From contig JACQEA010000282.1 of assembly GCA_016200825.1 (NCBI GenBank), positions 1 to 5,950 on the forward strand: 5,950 nt of DNA. Direction: 5' to 3'. This document shows, one piece after another, positions 1 to 4,751 of the stretch; the first letter of the stretch is position 1; each line of letters begins with the position of its first letter. The stretch is from Chloroflexota bacterium (GTDB lineage Bacteria > Chloroflexota > Anaerolineae > UBA4142). Both the position numbers and the translations under genes were made by a program. The notes beneath the pieces were generated by a model. That model saw nothing but the letters and a program-made list of their open reading frames with translations, had not been told where the DNA came from and did no database searches.

Positions 1-26
1 TAATCAAAATTAGACTTTATGTGAAA

Positions 27-53
27 CACTTGCACCTGCGGCAAGTGCAGGTG
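27..53. repeat. Two overlapping, mutually exclusive short hairpins
   Basis: CACTTGC (27-33) pairs with GCAAGTG (41-47), and CACCTGC (33-39) pairs with GCAGGTG (47-53). Each has a 7-bp stem and a 7-base loop, and only one can form at a time. The element lies in the non-coding 1-204 stretch. The rest of that stretch (about 54-149) has AT-rich sequence and a patch near 70-95 (CCTGTCCTGAACGAAGTGAA) that resembles a dispersed intergenic repeat. I see no gene there. Confidence 0.5.
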
Positions 54-149
54 TAATTTTTACCGCCAAGCCTGTCCTGAACGAAGTGAATGGAACGCCA
101 AGCGCGCAAAGAAAAAAATGAAATTTTCAGGTGGACGATTGCCAAAAGT

Positions 150-179
150 AAACGCCGGCGAATATTTCTGCCGGCGTTT
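150..179 (-). terminator. Intrinsic terminator downstream of the GT4 gene
   Basis: AAACGCCGGC (150-159) and GCCGGCGTTT (170-179) form a perfect 10-bp stem with a 10-base loop, 25 bases past the GT4 stop. On the minus strand the stem is followed by a T-rich tract (ACTTTTGGC). On the plus strand it is followed by GTATTTT, so the element may work in both directions. It most likely ends the minus-strand transcription unit. Confidence 0.7.
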
Positions 180-182
180 GTA

Positions 183-196
183 TTTTCACGTGAAAA
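183..196. other. 14-bp perfect palindrome
   Basis: TTTTCACGTGAAAA is its own reverse complement. It lies between the GT4 stop codon (205-207) and the terminator-like hairpin. It could be a dimeric regulator site with a CACGTG core or an mRNA 3'-end element; nothing in the sequence decides between these. Confidence 0.4.
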
Positions 197-204
197 ATTT
201 TCGA

Positions 205-1398
205 TTAGCCCAACAGCCGCTGATACAAATCCCAATGCTGCCGCGCGATGCTATCCCACGTAAAATTTTGCGCGAGTGTGCGCGCGCCCGCGCGAATTTT
301 TTCGCGCAGGTCGCGCGAGTGCGCGGCGCGTTGAATCGCGTCCGCGAGCGCGCGCGGATCGTCTGGTTCAACCAGAAGACAATTCTCTTCGTCAACCAAC
401 TCCGGCAGATGGACGTTAGACGATGGACGGTTGACCGTGAAATTTTTCGTCCACTGTCTCTGGTCTATGGTCGTAATAATCGCGCACCCATGCGCGAGCG
501 CCGCCATCAACGTCCCGCGCCGAAACGACGCGCCATCGCGATAAGGCAAGACGCACAGATCCGCCGCGAAAAAATACGCGCTGACGATTTCTGGCGGCGC
601 GTAATCGGTCCAGATCACGCGCGCGCGCAAATCGAGTTGGTCAATCAACGTTTGCACGCGCGCGAGATACGCGGCGTTCGTCGGATCGCTCGCGCCAACT
701 TGTCCGCCGATCATCAATAGTTTTGCGTTGGGAATCAATGCGAGCGCGCGGATTAAAGTTTCGCCGCCCTTGGATTCGTTGAGAAAACCTAAATAACAGA
801 GGAGCGTTTCTTTTTCGGCAATGCCATGTCTGTTGCGTAAATCCGCGATCGCGTTGTTCGAGGGTTGCGTGTTTGGAATGTTGGATCCAATTGGAATGAG
901 GCGCGGTTTCAGATTCCACAAAGTTAGTTTCAAAAAATCTTCCGCGTTCGTCGCGATCACTGCATCGCATCCCGACGCGAGCGTGCGCGTGATCCAATTT
1001 CGCAGAGGTCCGGCTTTGGGAAATAAATACGGCGGACGAAGATCGTGGAACGTGATGACCGACTTTACTTCCCGATTCGCGCGCGAAAAAAGAATGGGAG
1101 AAAAATAAATCATCGGATGCATTCCAAACGCCGCAGTTTGAAATTGAATGTGAACGATGTCGGGAGAAAATTCGCGAATGGTTTCGCGGATGATGGACGT
1201 GGACGACCAATTCCATTTATCAATAATTGGACGGACGACGATGGACGATGACCGGAGATTATCGCTGACTACTTTTTTGCTCGTGAGCACGCAAACGTGC
1301 GCGCCCATCGCCGCGAGGGCGCGCGCGATTTCATTTGTGCAATCGCCCACACCGCCTTGCATCGGTGGAAATTCGCCGGTGATAAAGAGGACACGCAT
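205..1398 (-). CDS. Family 4 glycosyltransferase (GT-B fold)
   Basis: This is a full-length 397-residue GT-B glycosyltransferase, probably transferring a sugar from a nucleotide donor in envelope glycan or glycolipid synthesis. The N-terminal acceptor domain starts MRVLFITGEFPPMQGGVGD (1-19), with the glycine-rich loop of GT4 enzymes. VHIQFQ is at 82-87 and FHDLRPPYLF at 117-126. The C-terminal donor domain has YLGFLNESKG (202-211), LLMIGG (227-232), FFAADLCVLPYRDGASFRRG (276-295), LAHGCAIITT (301-310) and ENCLLVEPDDPRALADAI (338-355). The second acid of the classical E-x7-E motif is not obvious, as in GT4 members with the ASFRRGTLMAALAHG form. The start fits the family opening, yet no Shine-Dalgarno precedes it because a heptamer array abuts the ATG. 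Two segments (about 49-69 and 308-331) are made of repeat-like DNA. The sugar specificity is unknown. Confidence 0.92.
   Translation of the reverse strand: MRVLFITGEFPPMQGGVGDCTNEIARALAAMGAHVCVLTSKKVVSDNLRSSSIVVRPIIDKWNWSSTSIIRETIREFSPDIVHIQFQTAAFGMHPMIYFSPILFSRANREVKSVITFHDLRPPYLFPKAGPLRNWITRTLASGCDAVIATNAEDFLKLTLWNLKPRLIPIGSNIPNTQPSNNAIADLRNRHGIAEKETLLCYLGFLNESKGGETLIRALALIPNAKLLMIGGQVGASDPTNAAYLARVQTLIDQLDLRARVIWTDYAPPEIVSAYFFAADLCVLPYRDGASFRRGTLMAALAHGCAIITTIDQRQWTKNFTVNRPSSNVHLPELVDEENCLLVEPDDPRALADAIQRAAHSRDLREKIRAGARTLAQNFTWDSIARQHWDLYQRLLG
408..476 (+). repeat. Pair of oppositely oriented heptamer arrays inside the GT4 gene (donor domain)
   Basis: Positions 408-435 are four NNNNGAC units (GATGGAC, GTTAGAC, GATGGAC, GGTTGAC). 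After 13 bases, 449-476 are four GTCNNNN units (GTCCACT, GTCTCTG, GTCTATG, GTCGTAA), the reverse-complement type. Together they form a degenerate palindromic element. It codes for residues ~308-331 (QRQWTKNFTVNRPSSNVH), placed between the conserved AIITT strand and the LPELVDEENCLLV motif. Confidence 0.8.
1192..1253 (+). repeat. GGAC/GATGGAC degenerate repeat inside the GT4 gene (N-terminal domain)
   Basis: GATGGAC occurs at 1192-1198 and 1240-1246, with further GAC-ending words at 1202-1207, 1230-1239 and 1250-1252. Between the two blocks, CCAATT (1207-1212) and AATTGG (1225-1230) are inverted. The region encodes residues ~49-69, rich in Ser, Ile and Val (RSSSIVVRPIID and WSSTSII), between the first strands and the VHIQF strand. 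Confidence 0.65.
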
Positions 1399-1402
1399 AG
1401 AT

Positions 1403-1458
1403 CAGTCGCCAGTCAACAGTAAACAGTAATCAGTCGCCAGTGGTCAGTAATCAGTTCG
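1403..1458 (+). repeat. CAGTNNN heptamer array upstream of the GT4 gene
   Basis: Eight consecutive 7-mers begin with CAGT: CAGTCGC, CAGTCAA, CAGTAAA, CAGTAAT, CAGTCGC, CAGTGGT, CAGTAAT, CAGTTCG. The last overlaps the end of the RT remnant; the first ends only a few bases before the GT4 ATG. The array fills the whole gap between the two genes and occupies the place where the GT4 ribosome binding site should be. Confidence 0.9.
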
Positions 1459-1546
1459 GAATTTTGAAAGCCACAAACAGCTGAGAAAATAATTTCCGCC
1501 GCAATCCCCACGTATCACCGTAACGAACATAATTCACCCAAATAGT
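1451..1546 (-). pseudogene. C-terminal remnant of a DGR reverse transcriptase
   Basis: In a frame different from the avd remnant, the coding strand reads TIWVNYVRYGDTWGLRRKLF and then SQLFVAFKIPN before a TGA at 1453-1451. A Trp-x-Asn-(H/Y)-(V/A)-x-(Y/H)-(G/A)-(D/N)-Thr-x-x-Leu-Arg pattern close to the C-terminus is what I recall for DGR-type reverse transcriptases, after the thumb region. No start codon, no YxDD catalytic motif and no palm or finger region are present; only about 31 residues survive. The order avd then RT on one strand is the normal DGR order, which supports the identity. The last few codons overlap a CAGTNNN unit, so the true RT end may also have been altered. Confidence 0.62.
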
Positions 1547-1706
1547 TTGCCTCTTCCAATCGCTCCCGCAAGTCAAATGCGGCATTCAATAAACGTTGCG
1601 TGAAAGAAAAGCGATGCGCGCGCGGAAATTTGTTGGTCAAAGGCAAAAGCCATGTAAGAAAATCAAATGAGCGCGTAAAGATGGGCATTTCGTTTCGATT
1701 TTCCAT
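1515..1706 (-). pseudogene. avd: Truncated Avd (DGR accessory variability determinant), N-terminal half
   Basis: This frame encodes 63 residues. The first ~54 contain FTRSFDFLTWLLPLTNKFPR (10-29), then HRFSFTQRLL (31-40) and DLRERLEEAN (45-54). These are the characteristic opening helices of the Avd family, the four-helix-bundle protein (related to S23/four-helix proteins) that assembles as a pentamer and partners the DGR reverse transcriptase. Family members are usually about 110-125 residues. After EEAN the similarity stops, and nine unrelated residues (YLGELCSLR) lead to a TGA. Those nine come from reading the downstream RT-like segment out of frame, so this is a deletion-truncated gene. 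The ribosome binding site is intact, so a short peptide could still be made, but with half the bundle missing it should not be functional. Identification is from memory of the family, without an alignment. Confidence 0.8.
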
Positions 1707-1710
1707 TCTT

Positions 1711-1718
1711 CCTCCTCC
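1711..1718 (-). promoter_or_regulatory. Ribosome binding site of the avd remnant
   Basis: The coding strand reads GGAGGAGG, four bases before the ATG at 1706-1704. The strong site selects the MENRNEMPIF start over the internal Met at residue 7. It shows that the 5' end of this truncated gene is preserved and may still be translated. Confidence 0.8.
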
Positions 1719-1735
1719 GAAAAATTTTCCGCGCG

Positions 1736-1760
1736 CCAGAGGGGGCTGTGCCCCCTCTGG
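1736..1760. other. Perfect 11-bp stem hairpin/cruciform downstream of the VR
   Basis: CCAGAGGGGGC (1736-1746) and GCCCCCTCTGG (1750-1760) are perfect inverted repeats with a three-base loop. The hairpin begins 54 bp past the target stop codon and lies upstream of the avd remnant. In the Bordetella phage DGR, a GC-rich hairpin or cruciform shortly downstream of the VR helps target-site recognition, and this element has the right kind of position and shape. On the minus strand the following sequence is CGCGCGG before any T-run, so a standard intrinsic terminator is less likely. An mRNA-stabilising or attenuating role is also possible. Confidence 0.75.
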
Positions 1761-1769
1761 ACTCCCCCT

Positions 1770-1806
1770 CAGAGTCCCAGAGATCAGAGGGACCAGAGTT
1801 CAGAGT
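1770..1806 (+). repeat. CAGAG-rich degenerate repeat downstream of the NACHT-SUMF1 stop
   Basis: CAGAG occurs at 1770, 1778, 1785, 1794 and 1801, spaced 8, 7, 9 and 7 bases; another copy at 1737 is part of the hairpin stem. This is a decayed 7-bp-period array between the target gene stop and the hairpin. It lies immediately 3' of the candidate VR, where DGR cis-acting sequences are found, but could equally be one more of the window's heptamer islands. Confidence 0.7.
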
Positions 1807-1813
1807 CGTAAAA

Positions 1814-4720
1814 TCAAACGGAAGCAAGCACAACCCGAAAACCTCGATACCCAAGCCTGTTGTCGGGATCGCGCCTGAGGCGATACGCGCCCCGCACATT
1901 CTGTAGAACATTGTTGAACGCGCCGCCGCGAATTACTCTGGATTCATCCCCTTCAGGATTGTTGTTTTCATTTGTACTATAATTCTTGTAATCGTCAACC
2001 CAGCGCGTCATGCACCATTCCCAAACATTCCCGCTCATATCCAAAACATGATACGGACTTTTTCCATTTGGAAAAGATCCGACCGCGCTCGTCGCGCCGA
2101 TTTGCGTGTCGCCGTAATTAGCGCGATTTGGATCGGGATCGTCGCCCCATGGATAACGACGTTTGATTTTTTTCTCGTCGTCCCAACTCGCGGCTTTTTC
2201 CCATTCGGCTTCGGAGGGCAAGCGAATTTCAAGTTGGAGGTTAGAGGTTGGAAGTTGGAGCGGCTCGACATGATCTGTCTGCCAGACATTGAACTTTACA
2301 TTTTTTCCTTTTAACTTTTCGTCGAGCCATCGCGCGAACGCGACTGCTTCATACCACGTGACATTGACGACCGGATGATTCGGCAAATCAAACACGCCGC
2401 CATATTTTTCGTGGCGCTCGCGATTCCCGCGCCATTTCGATCCTTCTCTTGTCCACCAATCATCTTTTTTGTAGCCATCAGGATCATTTTCAAACGCGTC
2501 GAATTGTTCGTTCGTGATCGGATAGCGCGCGATGTAAAACGGCTTTTGAATGTTATATTCGAATGATTTGCCTCCACCATATTCTTCGTTATCACCCATT
2601 GTGAAATCACCGTCAGGAATTGTGCACCAGACTAAATCGGGCAATCCATCTTTCACACTCACGCCCGCGCGCGGATCACCCAATTCCGCAAGCGCGTTCG
2701 CGGCGGCGGCGCGTTCCACCGGAGCCAGCGCGTTCGATTCAATCAAACGGACGAGGTCCTGCGCGAGGCGCGCCGCGTGCGGCGATGGGTCTTTGAAACG
2801 CCGCTGATAAAGTGTCAGCAAATCGCCTGCCATCCAACGCGCGCGCCAATCTTTTTCGTTTTGCGCGGGTTGGATTGGCGCGAGTTTTTCAAGAATGAAA
2901 TTCATTCGCTCACTATCATCGTCGAGAAAACATAACTGCTCGCCCAGCAGCATCACGACTTCGCGCCAGCGATCGTAATTCGCGTCTACGAGTTCGCGCA
3001 CGCGTTGACCGATGTTCCCACCTTTGAGACGACGCGCGGCAAGATATTCTTCAAAGGTCAGATGGGGAAAGGCGTAAAAGCGGCGGCGCGGCGCGTCCGA
3101 TGGATCGTCGGCTAATTTCTCTTCGCCCTGAAACATCAGTAACCCGTTCGCTCCATCGCAGTAATCCAAAAACGTTTGCACCTTGCCGGGGTCTTGAAAA
3201 TGATCGTTCAATACGCCGGTCAATAATTTGTGAGTCACGCGCGCTTGTTGCTCTTTGTTTTGTGAATCGCGTCCAGCGTGCGCCTCGTACGCGATTTCAA
3301 ATAACGCGTCGTAAAGTCGCTTGCGCTCGACATTCAAATCGTCAAGCAGAGTGCGTTGGCGTTTTTGTCCGCCAATCGTGCGAATCATCTCCCACCGCAA
3401 CAGTAAGAGATCAATGCAACGTTCATACACTTCGGCGCGTGTGTCGGGCAATTTGCCATAATGCGTGTGCACCACTGACATGACAGTCAGGATCAGCGGA
3501 TTGTCCGCAATTTTTGCAAGACCCCGCCGGTCGCCAGACTGCAATGCGTTCGACAACGAGGCGCGTTTATTTTCGTAATCGTCCCGACGTGCCGGATCGA
3601 GGCGTTGATGCTCGTCGTACCATGCCTTGACGAATTCCGAAATTTTCTGCGGCGTGAACGGCGCGAGTTCGTGCGTCTCCCAACCCGCGAATTTCCAACG
3701 AGCATCGTTGTACGAAAATTTGCGACAGGTCGCCAGAAAACGAGTGGCGGAATTTTTTCCATATTGTTGAACGAAATCTTGGATGGCTTGCACGACGAGC
3801 GGACGCCGATTCAAATCCGCGACTTCGTCCAATCCGTCAAATAAAACCAAGCCACCGGCTTGATGCAAAACATCTAGCACGGAAGCTGCAAACGGTCGCG
3901 TTCGCTCATCGGATTCCAGATTCGCGCGAACGAATTGTTCGACGAGACGCGCGTTGCCGTTACGCGTCGCGGACGGAAAACTTTCAGCCAACCGTCCAAG
4001 CGGAACAACCAACGGCATAACGGCTTGCCCATGCCAGCCCGGTAACAATTTTTGCATATCGAGCGACGCATCGCGCAGAGCTTCAGCGTGCCGTAAAGCA
4101 AGGTAACGAACAAAGGTGGATTTTCCGGAACCAGGGAGCCCAAGCAAAACTACGCGGCGGTCTTTTGATTGCGTCAATGCTTCAAGTGCGGTGAGTGGCC
4201 GAGTTTTTTCTCTCAAGAACTCCGCCGGTTCCGCGCGCTGGCGTTGCTTTTTCTTTTCCTCTTTGATCTCGACGTTAGTGGTTGTATCCAGCGACACATA
4301 GAGCTGTTCAAGCAACGGCACGCCGCGACTGGGGTCAGCGCGGGTAGGGTCACGACCAACGAGCCGCGCGGGTTGAAAATCTGTGATGAGCGCGTCGAGA
4401 TATTCTTTGCGAGCATCGGGAGAGAAAGAGGTTGAGGAAGCAAAAGTGACGGTACTGGATTGAGGCGTAAGGATCGGATTCGGTGTTGGCTCTTTTTCGA
4501 TTGAACGCGCGCTTGGTTCGCGCTTGAGCCCGAGCCAACGCGCAGCGATATAAACCAACACGACGCCGCCGACAATAATATAGATCAGGGGAAGAAAACT
4601 GGATGGAATTAACGGACCGACAAGAGCAAGCACAACAACAATAAAAGCAACGAACGCCAATATGGGTTCGTTTCGGATGCCTTCGGCAAGTTTGTTGATC
4701 ACTTCTCTCCAATCGGACAT
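1814..4720 (-). CDS. Membrane-anchored NACHT NTPase with C-terminal SUMF1/FGE-like (C-type-lectin) domain; likely DGR target protein
   Basis: I take the ATG at 4720 as start (968 residues) because AAGGAGG lies five bases upstream. Residues 20-37 and 42-60 form two membrane segments (a hairpin), leaving the bulk of the protein cytoplasmic. A charged linker follows. The NACHT P-loop NTPase core has Walker A GLPGSGKST (194-202), Walker B LVLFDGLDEV (291-300), TCRK (331-334) and NPLIL (407-411). The STAND-type helical motif FPHLTFEEYLAARRL is at 551-565. Residues ~694-968 are a SUMF1/formylglycine-generating-enzyme-like domain: FTMGD (706-710), YPITNEQFDAF (733-743), RLPSEAEWEKA (833-843), RYPWGD (855-860), DMSGNVWEW (894-902), RVIRGGAFNN (928-937) and the closing GFRVVLASV. 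No paired cysteines are seen where FGE enzymes carry them, so it is probably a ligand-binding C-type-lectin fold, not an enzyme. The end resembles a DGR variable region, and the avd remnant lies just downstream. I infer a sensor with a formerly diversifiable head; the ligand and output are unknown. Confidence 0.9.
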   Translation of the reverse strand: MSDWREVINKLAEGIRNEPILAFVAFIVVVLALVGPLIPSSFLPLIYIIVGGVVLVYIAARWLGLKREPSARSIEKEPTPNPILTPQSSTVTFASSTSFSPDARKEYLDALITDFQPARLVGRDPTRADPSRGVPLLEQLYVSLDTTTNVEIKEEKKKQRQRAEPAEFLREKTRPLTALEALTQSKDRRVVLLGLPGSGKSTFVRYLALRHAEALRDASLDMQKLLPGWHGQAVMPLVVPLGRLAESFPSATRNGNARLVEQFVRANLESDERTRPFAASVLDVLHQAGGLVLFDGLDEVADLNRRPLVVQAIQDFVQQYGKNSATRFLATCRKFSYNDARWKFAGWETHELAPFTPQKISEFVKAWYDEHQRLDPARRDDYENKRASLSNALQSGDRRGLAKIADNPLILTVMSVVHTHYGKLPDTRAEVYERCIDLLLLRWEMIRTIGGQKRQRTLLDDLNVERKRLYDALFEIAYEAHAGRDSQNKEQQARVTHKLLTGVLNDHFQDPGKVQTFLDYCDGANGLLMFQGEEKLADDPSDAPRRRFYAFPHLTFEEYLAARRLKGGNIGQRVRELVDANYDRWREVVMLLGEQLCFLDDDSERMNFILEKLAPIQPAQNEKDWRARWMAGDLLTLYQRRFKDPSPHAARLAQDLVRLIESNALAPVERAAAANALAELGDPRAGVSVKDGLPDLVWCTIPDGDFTMGDNEEYGGGKSFEYNIQKPFYIARYPITNEQFDAFENDPDGYKKDDWWTREGSKWRGNRERHEKYGGVFDLPNHPVVNVTWYEAVAFARWLDEKLKGKNVKFNVWQTDHVEPLQLPTSNLQLEIRLPSEAEWEKAASWDDEKKIKRRYPWGDDPDPNRANYGDTQIGATSAVGSFPNGKSPYHVLDMSGNVWEWCMTRWVDDYKNYSTNENNNPEGDESRVIRGGAFNNVLQNVRGAYRLRRDPDNRLGYRGFRVVLASV
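1817..1936 (-). other. Candidate DGR variable region (VR) at the 3' end of the NACHT-SUMF1 gene
   Basis: This stretch encodes the last ~40 residues, starting at RVIRGGAFNN and ending GFRVVLASV. In DGR targets of the C-type-lectin/SUMF1 type, the VR occupies exactly this end of the gene, from about the RGG(S/A)W/F motif to GFRVV, with Asn (AAY) template codons scattered to Phe, Val, Leu, Tyr, Gly and others. Here retained AAC/AAT codons (N936, N937, N941, N954) are interleaved with codons reachable from AAY by adenine substitution: TTC, GTT, CTC, TAT, CTT, CGC, GGC and GGT. That is the expected pattern of adenine mutagenesis. No template repeat is left in the window to align against, so the boundaries are approximate. 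Confidence 0.65.
2232..2259 (+). repeat. In-frame heptanucleotide repeat inside the SUMF1 domain
   Basis: Four consecutive 7-mers, AGTTGGA, GGTTAGA, GGTTGGA and AGTTGGA, fit the consensus RGTTRGA. On the coding strand they give the segment LQLPTSNLQLE (821-831), just before the conserved RLPSEAEWEKA motif. In SUMF1-domain proteins this is a surface loop of variable length, so the insertion looks structurally tolerated. Confidence 0.85.
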
Positions 4721-4725
4721 GCTTG

Positions 4726-4732
4726 CCTCCTT
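4726..4732 (-). promoter_or_regulatory. Ribosome binding site of the NACHT-SUMF1 gene
   Basis: The coding strand reads AAGGAGG followed by a five-base spacer and ATG at 4720-4718. This near-perfect Shine-Dalgarno decides the start. The upstream TTG at 4735 overlaps the site itself and would add only five residues. The gap to the preceding GT2 stop is 31 bp, with no room for an obvious separate promoter, so co-transcription is likely. Confidence 0.85.
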
Positions 4733-4751
4733 CAATTTCTCTAATTCCCTT

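Noticed and set aside
189..203. Recurring GAAAAATTTTCG-like motif (also near 1719 and 5085).
   Set aside because: The copies occur in unrelated contexts, some coding for Phe/Lys residues; this looks like local AT-rich composition and not a shared site.
118..720. Long plus-strand open frame of 200 codons opposite the GT4 gene.
   Set aside because: It is Arg-rich antisense of a clear GT4 coding region. CGCG-rich codons keep the opposite strand open, and no family features are present.
1403..1458. CRISPR-like array.
   Set aside because: The units are contiguous 7-mers with no spacers of 30 or more bases.
1736..1760. Ordinary rho-independent terminator between the target and avd.
   Set aside because: On the transcribed strand the stem is followed by CGCGCGG, with T residues only later; position and shape fit a DGR hairpin better, though termination is not excluded.
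1817..2641. Active formylglycine-generating or EgtB/PvdO-type enzyme function for the C-terminal domain.
   Set aside because: The FGE-type cysteine pair is not seen near the end of the domain, and the ending has DGR-target character, so a binding fold is more likely.
4718..4735. TTG at 4735 as start of the NACHT-SUMF1 protein.
   Set aside because: The TTG directly precedes and overlaps the AAGGAGG ribosome binding site, which is ideally spaced for the ATG at 4720.
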